Shown one piece after another: positions 27,201 through 41,900 of a DNA stretch of 64,000 nt. The notes below the pieces were generated by a model. The model did not search any database, had not been told where the DNA came from, and saw only the letters and a program-made list of their open reading frames with translations. The first letter of the stretch is position 1, and each line of letters begins with the position of its first letter. A program made the translations under genes and the position numbers. This stretch comes from Calliopum simillimum (taxonomy: Eukaryota; Arthropoda; Insecta; Diptera; Lauxaniidae): contig OX638368.1 in the NCBI GenBank assembly GCA_951812925.1, positions 151,762,492-151,826,491 on the forward strand, read 5' to 3'.

Positions 27201-30200
27201 CTGCGTACAACTTTAGTTCGGCGCATTTTTGACCGAAAATTTTACCTTGCATTAAATATTTTTATTTTATTTTCATACCAAATTTTGAAAATTCTTATAA
27301 AGACAAAAGTAATGTCATAATATGATTTGGCTGGTATTCTCTCAGTAATCAATTAGATTGGGTTTTGTTTACATAAAAAGTTCAATTGATGGTGATGAAT
27401 TGATGATAGTTATTCCAAAAAATTATATCGGTCAAATAACCAATTTATAATAAACGATTCATATTTTTACATGGATTTTTGGTATATTGATCTGTAAATA
27501 AATATTGTTCACAAATAAATGGTATTTAGTGCAAACATTTGAAAATATGCATTTAAAAATAGCAAAAACTGACCGTTTTCAAAATCGGCACGTGTTACGA
27601 TTTGGGTTCTTGTCAGGATTGACTTCGGATGATGTCCTGAAGAGAACCCAACAAAAAACTCTGTCGTCCTTGAACCTTTCAGTTAAATTTTTTCAAGCGG
27701 GCCGTGATGTTATCTTAAAAAATAAACAAAATCCGGAGAAACATTTTTTTTTATTTTTAATGTCAAAGTTATCCGCAGCATTTTGAAGATCCTTATATTG
27801 TGATCAAATTTGTATAAACGTTTACACTAATATGTCCATAAGAGGTGCACTATGCAAGTAATCTTACATTGCTTTACTTGTCATTGTTTGCAAATCTTTG
27901 TAACATGGGAATAGATAAATTATTTTATAATAAGTGTATTATTTTTCCATTTGTTGATTGGTTTTTCTTCGACATTGTCGGTTCTTCGCATATTTCCCCC
28001 AAAATGCTGCGAATACCAACGATGGTCATGAAATTTGCTGAAATTAGCCATTGTATCCTTGTTGTAGATTTTAAATTCCCTCTGTTTCCTGCCATTTAAT
28101 TACATATAAAATAATGCTCATGCTTGCGTGACTATTTCACATTTTCGAAATGGTTTCCGAAAGCATTTCTCACCATTTCTACTCATTTGGATGATGGCTT
28201 TTGATTTTTAACCGATAAGCCTTTTAATTCTTTTGTTTTTTCTTTGTGTTTGTTTCAGTGACATTTTGGTGAATGTTTTAGTTGTTAAACATTGTTGTTT
28301 TAGTTGTGGTGGTTTTTGGTGGACTGACCTTTCCTTTGGTATTCGCGTTCTTATGATGATGATTAATTTAGTTTTTGTTTTGTGGGGTTAGTTTTATTTT
28401 AACAATGTTGATTTTGAAATATGACCATGTGAGTTGCTGGTTTACTCGAACCAATGTTTCCGTTAGTATGTGTAGGTGGTGAGGCAGTGGGTTTTTGTGT
28501 TTGTGCATGTTATATAATTAAGACATAATGAATGCAAATAAAATGCGTTAAAATGTCTTAATTCTTTGAAATCATTCAAATGAATGCCTTGTTTGAAAGG
28601 TTTTTGTTTCGCTACTTATAGCATAAGATGAGTATGATAGGTAATTAAGGAATAAATTTTAGAAAAACAAAAAAACCGAAAGTCCATAAATCTTTGGAAA
28701 TTTTAATAATATATGTTGTTCAGATCGATATTGAAACAGACACAAATCGAAAAATATTGAGAAAATCAATAATGGTAAAATTCAAAATGAGTTTCGAAAA
28801 TGTGAAAATTTTTTTTTTTTTTTAAATCGAAAAATGTTAAGGCAGTTGAAAAATGTTGAAGAAATCGAAAAATTTCAAAATTTTTAAGAGTGTTATTTTA
28901 CACATTTTTGGAAATTATTTTTAAAATTAACTTTTGTTTCATTTTCTGCAAAGATTGATACTTATAGAACTAAGACATTTTCAGACCACTTTGTTCTTTT
29001 TACCTTTTACCCTTTACACCAAGGGTATATTGACTTTGTTCTTCTATTTGTAACGCAGAGAAGGAGGCGTGTCAGGTATAGAAAAATATAAATATTCTTG
29101 ATCAGCGTCACCTCTTGAGTCGATAAAGCGATGTCCGTCTGTCTGGCTGGCTGGCTGTCTGTCTGTGGAAATATTATTTACGGGAAAGCTAATCAAGATA
29201 ATTTGATGAAATTTGCTACACTGCCTCCGTCGTCAAAGTTTGCTCGTGGAATTGAAAATGAGTGATATCGGTCAACGGACACACCCTCCACCCATGCAAA
29301 TAAAAAATTTAAGGCGCAATTTTTTGAGCACTATTCACGATAACACACCCTAGACAAAAACTGAATGAATTCGGACAAGATGGTATGGTACGCTCTAATG
29401 CAAGCGTTATTTGATGTAATTTAACAAAATTTCGCAAAAATGTTAGGAAAACTACGCGAGCTCAGACGAGATGGTGTGGCACCTCCCATACAAAAAAAAA
29501 TCAAATTGCTGTAAATCAAGCGTTATTTGAGCAGCACCGTGCGCAGGATTTTCTCTCATGGGTGGAGTTTTCATACAAAAACACGAAGGTGCCCTATACT
29601 AAGCCCTTGATTTTTATCGTTTTATATAGGTAAAATATCTTCCTGGGGGGATTTGAACCCCCAACACTCCCCCGTGCGCACGGGCCTATATTTGAGGTAA
29701 TAAATCGAGCCAAATATATGAAAGTACAAGCTCTGAGCAAAAACTAAGCGAATGTGAATAAGAAAGCGTGGCAACTGCTATGTAAAATTGCCAAAAAAAA
29801 AATTTTAAAATGCTGCAGTGTAGGGTATTTATTTTTTGACCAGGCCAAAAGTAACACCCTTACTAGTTTTTTATTATTTATATTTGAATTAATTTGAAAA
29901 ATTGAATTTAAAAATCGAAAAATTTATTATAGAGTAGAAAACATTGATGAAGGTCTAAGTCAATTATGTTAAAAAGGTCGAAAATGGCTTTAAAAATTGA
30001 TATTTAAAATGTTAAAAAAAATAAAAAAAATTTAAATTTTGTGGTAAAAAAAATTTAAGAATCAGAAAAAATATTCAAGATAATTATCAAAAAAGTATTG
30101 ATAAAGTCGACAAATTTTGAAAAAACCAAAAAAACAGCCTGAAAATTTGGCCGAATATGAAAAAGTTTTTCTTATAATAATCTTAAAATATTGAAAGATC

Positions 30201-32869
30201 CGATAGTTACACTATGACCTCTATTATGCTTCATATAATTTTTCATATCCAGCAGTAAAGAGTTTTTTTTTTTTAATTTTTAGCTTTAATTTTACAAATA
30301 ATTATTTTATAAAATATTGATTTTTTATTTTTATTTTGCAATTTTAGCCCGCCGCCATTGAAGATTTACGCAAATGGACTTCAACCGAAGCACTTGGTGA
30401 TGTTACAGTCACACCAGATTGCATGCACCATATGCATACATCGATAAGCACCTCAATGGTGATTGGTGATAATGGTATCCTTACGCCAGCATTATCTCCG
30501 TCCGTCCTATCAGCCGATGCTGTTGATGCCCTCTATTCCATTAATGTTAGTAATGCTGCCAATAATACAGACAACACCCTGCTTCCTAATGACATAAACA
30601 AAGATGTGCCTTTAAATCATCGACTGCCTTCACCAGAAGAACAATGTAAAATTATAGCTTTAAGGTGAGTGAAAATTTTACAAAAAAAAAATACAAAACA
30701 AAAAGCCAAATCTGTGAACTTTCTAATATACGTAGCATATAACCAGCCTACCTTAAGTTCAATTTCAAAGTTTCGTGACAAGAATTTTAACATTAAGCCT
30801 GCACTTGGCGGTAGCATTAAGAAATCATGCAGTCCCATTTACACGCATACGTCGGCAGGCCCTTTGCGTATTTTGGCGTGTGGGTTCCTAAATGTTTGAC
30901 ATTGTCGAAAAATTTAACATATGGAAATTGCTGTAAAATTGAGGTAGTTAATTGAATTTATTTAATGACATCAGTGTGTGCGTCAGCATAAAGTGAAATT
31001 TGAACGAATTTAATTCAATTATTTACACTGCGGAAGGTATTTGCGTACAATTGTGGTGTATGTGTTTTTTCCTGGATTGTTTATCAATCTGGTTAAATGG
31101 TCTGTTGATTTTATTTGTTTGTTTAACTTTTGTAGAAAAAATGTTTCGACATATTTTTGTATGCTGTTATGGTTTATTTAAATTAAACTGCATAAACATA
31201 AAATATGCTGTTTGGAGTGCATATTGTAACAGATTTGTAGCAATTGGATTGAAAAAATTACGATTACATATGTTCAAATATCATATTAAACCTTTTTTTT
31301 TTTTAATTAATTAAAAATCAAAATAAAAAAAGTCCATCCAAGTCACTTAGCTTAAGAAATATGATGAGTTTTGTTTTTGAGGAGCCTGGCTGAAAATGTG
31401 GAAAAAAAAACCCAGAAGAGCTCGAACTGAATCTATGTTGCAAGTCTTAGTTCAGTAGCTCCTATGGTTAAGCAGACCCATCCTGCCTAAATACACAGTT
31501 ATGTGACGTATGTTTTTTCATGTACTTTTTGCCGCTGAACTCAAATCCGAAATGAGATTTGTTGTATCAGGTTGTAATTTTTAGAAATGTTTGTTTCAAA
31601 GTGTAAAAATTGCTGTTTTGAGAGGTATATGACGTTCTTCCAGTACTCTTCACTACACAAAGAACTAAATTATTTATGTATGCATAAAAAAATGAAATTT
31701 TTTTTATTTAATCTAAAATTAAATTTGGCCTTTCAGATCAGAATTATCCTTGCTTCAATGTGCAAAAATCGCTGTTTTTCTTTTGGCTTTTCTGAACACT
31801 GTGGAGAAAAAATTCAAAAAATCTTTCGGGCCGTTTTTAAAAAATCTCATTTTGAAAATTGTAGTTGACTATGGAAATATAAAACGAAAAAAATAAAAAA
31901 CCAACAAATAAAAATCGAAATAGTAATTTTAGATGTATTTTTTGATGCTGAATCTTAATACGGCACCAAAATTGCGCTAATTTGTCAGGGTTTTGAGTTA
32001 TCCTAACCTAAAAGTGCACAAACACCGTTTTGAGCTGTTTTTGAAGTTATATAATAACCGATCATGAATCTTGATATAATATTTGAAAGTACTGATTTTG
32101 GCCTTCAAAACCCATTTCGAATTACATTAAAATTTTTATTTTTCCTTATCCTGAACTGAATTATCAAAAAACCTTTTTTTGCGGTTTTTCAACTTTTCAG
32201 GCTACAATATTTCGGAAAAAAAAAAAGATATCTTTATAATTTAATGCGAACTTTAAAGACAAAAACTGGTACTTTCAAATACTAATAATATTCATGGCCA
32301 GAAACTATCCTGATTTGTTATATAACTTCAAAAATAGCAAAAAATTATGTTTTTTGCACTTTTAGGCTAGGGTATCACAAAATCCTGACAAGTTAGCACA
32401 GTTTTTGTGCCGGATTCAGATTCAGCATCATACAAAAAAAACATCTAAAATTACTATTTCAGTTTTTATTTTTTGGTTTTTTTTTTAAGATTTTTTCGTT
32501 TTATATGAAAATTGTAGTATAATTTTCAAAATGAGATTTTTTAAAAACAGCCTGACCGATTTTTTAAATTTTTTCTCCACAGTGTTCAGAAAACACCAAA
32601 GAAAACTATAAGAATTTCAACTGATCACATTGATTTGCATTGATTTGACATACATTTATCTCAATGGATGACAACTTGAAAAGAAAGTATCCAATTGGAA
32701 AAGTTAGAAGTTTAAGTTTGATGGCTAGCATTTGCAAAATGATTTACTCTATTTCCTGCAAGAGCCATATGCCTCAAAAAAGTGATACAATAGAGCGCCC
32801 ATATATGCGAAATTGTGATGTTGTTTGCTTTCCATCCATTTTCGTACAAAAGAGGTAAAAAAAAATTAG

Positions 32870-32905
<36 letters not shown>

Positions 32906-35900
32906 GGAATCGGCAGTGGCAAAAAACCGTTTCCGATAAAAGCCTGAAAAATAGACTAAAATAACGCAAACTGCCCGTAATTACTTATCTTTTCGGGGAC
33001 GTCCTTAAGTAAAGTTTTGTAAAGAATTACTATGCCAACATTATCTTCTAAGAAAGTTTTTGGTCCAAAATGAAATTTGTTGCTGTTTTCTTAATTATTA
33101 AATATGAAGTGGTCTTCTATGATCATAAAATATATGGCAATATTGCAATTGCTTGCATTGCTAAACCGCCACTCTAACCTAAAGATAACCTATTGTAAAA
33201 AACCTAAGGAAAAAGGAGTCAAAAATACCCATGAAGATATTCTCGAAAAATTATCCTATTTTACAAGACAGAGCATTTAAAGCACTTTATCTTGGCACTT
33301 TTTTCACTATAGTTGTTAAATTCAGTAGATGGATAAATGTATCGAGTCTGTGCATTGTGAAAAATGTTATTTGAAGAAGGCGCAACAATCGTTTTTCCTT
33401 AAAAATAAATAACGTTCAGAAAATTCTGCATACAAATTTACAAATTTTTATTTTGTTTCTATTTTCTGTAGATATCCTGCCGAACTTATTTCTGTCGATA
33501 CGTCTGGAAAACGTTTTGAACGCATGTGCTTAGCTAGAAAATCAACGACCGGCTGTGTTGTAAGCATCGCCGAATCGAATAATTTAAATGATGATGTACA
33601 AACCGTTAGTCGGCGTTCACGATCACGTAAAGTGCGCGGTAAAAGACGAAATACGATCGCTGGCATCGATCAAAAGGAAATACAAGATGCTGCTAATGGG
33701 TATGTTCAATGGTGGTATATAATAATTTTTTTAAAATCTACTACTTACACTTACATATGTATCTACTGAATTGCATTTATTTTTGTTACTCAACCTAATT
33801 TTTTGATTAGAAAAGATAAATCAAATAAAGTCAATAATGTATATTAATATAGAAAAAAAAAATAATAAAAGAATAGTCAGCATTTTTACTTACAATGAGT
33901 TGAAATTTAAAAGAATGTATCATTTACTTAAGTCTTTTAAATTTAAACAAGAAAATGCAACATGTACGAGTTTGTGTAATTTCACAAGACTTAAAAGACT
34001 TAAATTTAGACAAGACTTAAGTTTTAGTACAACTTTAACTCGTGTTAATTGACTTTTGAGGAGTAATTTTGCAGGCATTTCCAAAAATATTACATACATA
34101 TATGCAATTTGATCGTACTAATATATTTAGATACACTTATATTTACAAATAATATATACTAAATATAAGCTACTTGACATTGCATTAAATATACATTATA
34201 TACTTCATAAATTAGAAAAATAAAATTATTGTGATTTAATGGTTTGTTATGCTGTTTATTTTTTTTTTTTTTTTTTTTTTAATTGATGTATTCTGTTAAA
34301 TTTCGTAAAATTAGTTAAATGTTGTATTTAAAACATGAATTGAATTTTTGAGTCTACTATTTATTTGGACCAAAAAACAAAATAATCACTTAGTGGAGCA
34401 TGAAAAAAAATTTTAAGTTTTTTTTTTGTAAAATACATTTGCTCTATGATTTTTATATGTAAAAATTTAATTTGAAATTTAAAAAAAAATCATATTTTCG
34501 TTTTCTTCTTATTAACCAAAATCAATTTATTTTGTTATTTAATCGCAACTTTAGTTGCATACCAAGCATATGAAAGTGCGCCTTTTATTTATTTTTTGTT
34601 TTTAAATAACAGCCTAACAAATTAATATCTGTTTGTAAATAAATTTTGACCAAAAAAAAAAAAAAAAAATTGCGTACATCAAGATAAATTTCACATTTTA
34701 CATAAACTACACGCATATACATAAATACAAAAACAACATCAGTACAGACTAAACTATACATTTTTGAATAATAAAACTTTATATTTCATGTACCCACCAC
34801 ATATCCGTACTAGTATATACTTATGTATAAATGTTTTCATAATGATTTCTCTTTATAAAACAGCAGCTATCATATACATCAAGCTTAACACACATCAATA
34901 TTGATTTCAATCATCCAAAACTTCATAAATCATTTTAAAGTTTTCAGTATTACAGCCATAATGACAAAAAAAACACCTTAACTCAAGGGTTTCCACCTCA
35001 GCTTAAAGTGCATTCATTATGTTGTGCAGATTGATTTAACGTTTGAAATAAAATATATCTTTAAAGTTTTAGTTTTTTTACTTGTTCCAATGCCAACAGC
35101 CAAATTTGAGCGTGAGAAATGGTCTTTAATTTTTATAAGTTGTTGTGAAAAGAAAATAACTTGTTTGTTGTGGTATTTAATAGCTATTACTATGTACAAC
35201 AATTTGTAATTTTTATTTTTTTTTTTTAATTTTGAATCCAGAAACTAATTGAAATCTACAAAAAGAAAAAAATCATTAAAACATATTAAAAGTTTCTAAA
35301 TCAGTTATGAAAAATTCAGTCAAACTTACAACCAGCCCTTGGTACATAAATTAACGAGTAGTTGGCGAAATATTTGAGATTATTTAAAATGCGGCATAGG
35401 TATATCAGCAATTTCAGTGCATCAATCTTATATTTGTTATTATGTAGTTACTTAATCATTTTTTGATTGAAATAAAAATTTTTTATCGCAAACTTTCACT
35501 TGTTAATAATTACCAAATCATGTATTTGGCGTGATAAAATATTTAGATAGCTCTATTTTTTTTAAAAAAAATCATGTACTAGAGGTTGTTTGACAATCAA
35601 TAGTGTTTTTAAAATTTTTTTTGATTCTGTGACGTCACAAATAGACATCCTTCCCGGACTACGTCAGTGAAATATGCAAGTAAAATCTTTATAATCTTTC
35701 ATGGTTCTCTCATCAGTATCCATATCTTTAACCTAGATTCCCATTTTATCGAGTCTAGAAGTATAAAAAAAAAACAAAACCTTTAGCAAAGTTGACTCTT
35801 AGAACGTTGAAAATTAAAGTTCAGCTGTAAGCTTTTCGCTGGTAACTTTTCGTACGTCAGTTTTTTGTTAAGATCACTTCAGTGATCGTACTTTTCTGTA

Positions 35901-38900
35901 TATGTCCTCCTTAATTCTTCTGTATTCTGCAGGGGACAGGTCTTATCAAATTGGCCCAAATGACATGACTACACCATAGTCTAATCAATTTGAAGAGTAT
36001 TTACCGTTAAAGTAAAACTTTTGTATCTTTACAACCAGGTGATGAAGATAATCCATACCTTATCGGCGTTCCTCTTGTGAACTGTTTTGAAGTGTTTGAC
36101 AATACTCATGTTTTTCAGAAAGCATGACATTTCTCGTCCAGAAGGGGTTTTATCTTTGCGAAACGGTCATTGCTATTCAGGTTATTATTTTGACAGATGT
36201 GCACATTAGATCGGGTCGAAATTTATCTTCATCCCGAATCCAACTCAATAGTTAGCGGTATTATTGCTTTAGAAATAAAGATAATGTTCAAACAAAAATG
36301 TTGGCGTTTAAAAACTTTTTTTTTTTTTTTTTTTGGGGTATAGAAAATATGCGGTTCCAAAAATCGATTTTTTACGTTTTTCAATAACGAGGTCGGAAAA
36401 ACGATTTTTTACTCAAAAGCAAGGGAACTTACGAAAAAAGTGTATATGACAAAAAATGCTTGGAATTGTCCATAAAATACTTACGTGTCTATTTTTTGCA
36501 TAATTTTTTTGAGCTATTTTATAATTTTTCGAAACTTTGTCAAAAAATTCACACCAATTCTTTGACAGCTGAAAACTCAATTTGATAAATTTTTTGAAAA
36601 ATTATAAAAAAACATTCCAAAAATTCTGAAAAAATTCACACGTACTCTTTGAACAGTTCTAAGCATTTTTTGCCACATTCACTTCTTTCGTTAGATGCCT
36701 TGCTTTTGAGTAAAAATTCGTTTTTCCGTTATTGAAAAACGTGAAAAATTGATTTTTTTAACCGAATATTACTATGCCAAAAAAATAGTTTTTAAACGCC
36801 AAAATTTTTGTAAGAACATAATATTTATTTCTTAAGCACTCCATTATCTAATGAAAAAAAATGTTGACCAAAAGAAGTACTGAAGAATCAAAAGAGCGCC
36901 ATTGGTTTTTCTCAAATGGAAAAAAAAAATGATGCATATATCGATTTTAAGAGTCCCTCTTACTTTTGAGTCGGTTTCGGGATGATTTTATTTTGCTTCA
37001 CACAAAATTGTCCCGGTATAGTGTACATACATATATTGTTCATCACATAATCGAATAAATCCCCTGAGTAAGATCTTAATCGCCATTATTTGGTGATAAT
37101 TAAGTAACATATCCCCTCTATAGCCTATGGCAGCATCGTTTGCTTTCAAAACTTCCAAAATTTCTTCCAATGAAAGCAGCTTTCAGTGAAAGAAAAGAAA
37201 ATTTTATAACTCAGATTCCACTGACGTCTTTCCGAGAGGATAGTCGAAATAACGGTCAATTACAAAAACTGCAGAATTTTATCTTATTTGTTATAAACAT
37301 AAAAGTTGAGACAGTAACACCAAGAGAATACAAAAAAAAAATTAATAGGTACCTAAAATCTGAGATCAACAAATCAAAATTTAATGTTTTGATGAAGTTG
37401 TTTATAAGAAGTCAAATTTCCAAATGAGATGCACTGTTTTATTAATTATGATAAAATTTCTATGCAACGATGCTTTAAGTTCATACTTTTATTTACAACT
37501 TTCAGAACGACTGACCCTGATATGACCTTTTTTGAAAATGTTTATTGAAAAGTTTGGAAATCATTAAAAAGTATACAAGACTTGAGAAAGATAAAAGACT
37601 TTCTTTTACAAACCGTACGAATTTTTGACTTCTTTGAATGACTTAATTTTTCTTTTACATCTACTGGGTTATTGAGTTGACACATATATCAGGATTTTTT
37701 TCAAATATGATTAGTTTTGAAAATATATGTATTTTAAAATTTAATGATGCACCCGATCCTTTCATTATCAAAACAAGATATCTCCAGTTCTACTTATCGG
37801 ATCAAGTTAATTTTTTCAATGTTTTATTACATGCTGGTTTAGTTTTTACTTTATTAAAAAAAAGAAGAAATTATTGTTGATTTATGCAAAAAAATTGCAA
37901 ATGAATTGTTCAAATTAATTTTTCATGCTGGTTCCCTAACGTTATTTATTCGCAAAAAACATTATCATATCCGCTATGTTTCAACCTTTGAATCCCTATT
38001 TACAATAAAGTGGTATCAATGTTGAGTCAAAAGATATCAAATAATTTTCGCAAAATTATTTCATAATTCATTTTAAATAGACGTTGCTTTTAGAAAAAAC
38101 GATTTTGTGCGTGCTCTACACAGCCCTTAAAATCGTATTTTTGAATTTAAAGGTAAGAATATCTCGGGAACCATACGTGATATGATTTTTAGATCGGATT
38201 TGGATTCAGCATTGGCATTGACATCAAAAACATTTTTTTTTTATTTCTGTTTGTTCTTAGTTGTTATTTTGCAAAAATACAATTTATCGACCCTTCTTCT
38301 AAAAGTGTTTGATAAATCTGTCATCAAAACTTTTTTGCTTATCCACTAAATAGTCACGAATAATTTGACGCCTTTAATTTTTTTTTTTTTTTATTAAGTG
38401 TGGGGGACACATTCATATCTGCGGAAATTATTTGATATCTTTTGACTCAACATAGATACTACTTTTTTGTAAATAGGGATTTAAAGATTGAAACATAGCG
38501 GATATGATAATGTTGTTTGCGATTAAATAACGTTGGGGAATAAGCATGAACAATTCATTTTCAAAATGAACTTGATCTGATAAGTAGAACTGGAGATATC
38601 TTGTTTTGAAAATGAGAGGTTCGGCATTAAATTTTAAAATGCATATTTTAAAACTAATCATTTAAAAAAAAAGTGCAGATACAGGAGCTTAGTCATTTTA
38701 TTCACTTAAGCTTAAAAAAAAGTGTCGAACAAATCCAAAATGTGAAGTCCAAAAAACTGTTCGGTTTATAAAATAATCTCCCATAATATTTCAATTAATA
38801 AAAAGACTTTGTAGGCCATAACTTACGATAAGAAAATGGTAATGTATTTTCAATGTCTTAACAACATAATGAAACATGTTTGTGCTCGTATTAAAATGTA

Positions 38901-41900
38901 CAATAAATGTTAAAATATTAATATAAACAAATATTTAAATCACAATAATTTTTAATATTTAAAGAAACATTTACAATATCGAATGGAAAAATTTCATAAA
39001 ATAAATGTACTCGTAATACTGAAATCTTTCATTTCATTTCTTTATCCATCCCATTATTCAACTATCTATCTTTCTTCATATGTACCTAATAAGTGTTGGG
39101 TAATCTATCCTATAAAAATTTAATATCAAATAGTTTTAAGTGATTTCAAAAGCAAAACCTGGTTATTCAAAATGTAAACGATTTATCGCTATGTTCTTCT
39201 CTAAATACATTTCTCATTTGAAAAGTCTTAATTATGAACCAAAACAATGCTTAGTATCGAAAAACTCCAAAAGTATCGAAAACATTAAAAGTTCTACTGA
39301 ATACGAAAACAATATCAGATTTGCCGAATTCAGTTTTCGCTTAAAAACTTTTGGTTAAAGTTCTGATTAGTTCTCAACTAGACATTGTGAAGAAAGCCCT
39401 TACAGTAAACATAATGTTTTATTTTTGCTAATATCATCGGATAGCCACTATCTTTCTCAGTAAACTTTGCCTTCGAACTTTCCCAATAAGATCATAACTT
39501 TCTGAATTATCGAATTATCTATCGAAACAAACGTATTCCAACTCCATAAAAATATATTTTAGTTCTTGAGTACCTACTTGAATGAATGATAACTCGGAAA
39601 GTAAGGATTAATTTGGAAAAGTGAAAGGGTAAAGTTTAGTGGAGAAGATTATATAATAGCTATCCGATGACATGAACAAAAATGAATTACGCTGTTGGCT
39701 GTTACTGTTAATTGAAATAAATAAATGATACCCTAGGTACGTAATAACTTTGGGGAAGCAGGATTATCTCAAGAAACTAAGGCCGCAGAAAGAATTTTTT
39801 TCTTTTGTCGCCCTGCATTAGAAAACATTTTTCAATACGATTTTTTAATACACATATCTATCAATTTCAAAATAAATGTTTACCCAACACTTCTTCTTTC
39901 TATCCATAACTATATCATCCTCTTAAACATTATCACTATCATCATCATCATCTTCATTCCCTAAGAAAACTAACGAAACCTACAAACATTTTTTTTTTTT
40001 TTTTGTATTCCACATTCTCTTTCTCTCTCCCCATCACCACGAAATTATTATTCGTTTTCAATATAGCGATTCTACTGCAATGAGCGGCGAGATTAAAAAC
40101 ACATTAGGAACTGTCGCCAACAATGCAGACGACGATGCGGCTGCGGACGTCGATGAAGATGGAGAAGAATCATTGTTGATGGTAACAACCAGCAAGCGCA
40201 CGGAGAAATCAAAGAAATTTGGACGCAGTAAATCGAGTGATATATTAAAAAAAGAATCTGTTGCCTTGCCATATGATAAAGGAAAGAGTACATTAACACG
40301 ACTTAACTCATTAAAGCAATGGGGCCGGAATCGCTTCAAATTCATGCAACGCAATGAAATATCGAGCTCAGCAGCAATATCAGTATCAGCGCTGATGATG
40401 ACGATTGGCGGAAGTCATGACACGAGTGGCGGCAATGGTACTAATGCTCAAAATTCAATATCCGCAGACAAGTCGGAAACGAATGTTAATGGTAGCAGCA
40501 AATCGAACAAAATGTTAATTGCAAAAAGTGCTCCCGGCTCAGATGATATTGATGATGCATGCGTAGTCCACGATCTAATCCATGGCGGCCAAAAGAGTGA
40601 AGGTCGGTTTTCGCACGAACGAAAACCTTCATATTCCTCCTCGGAAAAAAGCATGAGCGTTAGTAGTAGTGGTCATTTAAAAGGTAAACTGCATTTGGCC
40701 AATTCTGGTGGCAGCGGAAATGTAAAGCTGCGTGATACATCATCGTTGAATCGTCAACGTCGCAATGGTATCACAACGAACTGTGGTCTTAGCGGTAAAG
40801 ATGAACAACCGCATTCATCAAGCGGCAATTGGAGTGCTAGCTCTGAATCTGGACGTGCGTCAATCGGTAGCGAAATAACTATACAACCTAAATCGAGTGC
40901 ATCTAATACTTCACTTAATGTCTCGAGTTTCCATCCCGGCAGTAGTGGTCCTCCTTCGTCAATGCTAAGTCGACGTCGTTTTCTTAACACTTCAGCTTCT
41001 AGTAGCGTCACAAGTGAGGGGACAGCAACACCAGAACTCCAAATGGCGGATACAGCATATAACAATCACTTGGATGATGAGACCAGTTCAGCTTATTCAT
41101 GTGATACCGAGGGTTATTATACATCGTTTCACATGGACAGTGGCTTACGCACCCTCAAAGAGGAGGAACCGCCAATGACCCCACTACAAATTGGACAAAA
41201 TCTGCATACCAGTAGCTACTCTTTCGGATCACAGTCGAATCAAACGGTGTTGACTGCCGAAAATGAATATGAGCTTTATGGCAGAGGTTCGACTTCTACG
41301 ACAACTAGTTCGGCTGGAACGGTCTGTACCACGCTAATGGTAAACGAGCACAATAGCTGCAATTCTGTGATTGGACCAGATGTACCAGAACGTATAAGTT
41401 CACTGGGCAAACTCAATCGTGGTAGTCATAGCAATAGCGCCAGCACCAGCACCTTGGAGCGCAGCTACTCGAGCAGCACCATAGGTAGCACACTCGAGCG
41501 TACAGGTACAATAAAACGCAATGTTAATGCCAGTTTAAAATTGCTTGCTAAAGAGACAGAGGCAAACGAAATTGATGCCCAGCCATCAGTGGTGGTAACA
41601 GGAACACCTGAGTCACAAGAGGAAGAATTTGATTTTGAGCAACGCATAAGGAAACGTTCGGCACAGCCGCTGCCTCATGCCGTCGTCGTTGCCGAACTTG
41701 AATACTCAGAAAGTTCTGACTTGGAAGGTGTGGAACGCATTGAGCGCATAAAACAAAAGACAGCCTTAAACGCTAAGCGTATACCATCAATGTGTATCAT
41801 AACGCCAAGTACAAGCGATGATGAGAATCATGCGACGAGAGAGGGCGCCACTTTTGATCCAAATAAAACTTTAACACCCGAAAGCTCGCCGTTAAAAACT

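Noticed and set aside
26989..27786. Two similar frames (87 and 93 codons) on opposite strands as a gene pair
   Set aside because: They are the two arms of one inverted repeat.
40080..40082. ATG as translation start of a 1,539-codon single-exon gene
   Set aside because: The frame stays open upstream to a good acceptor at 40066, and it joins the previous exon in phase. The ATG is internal.
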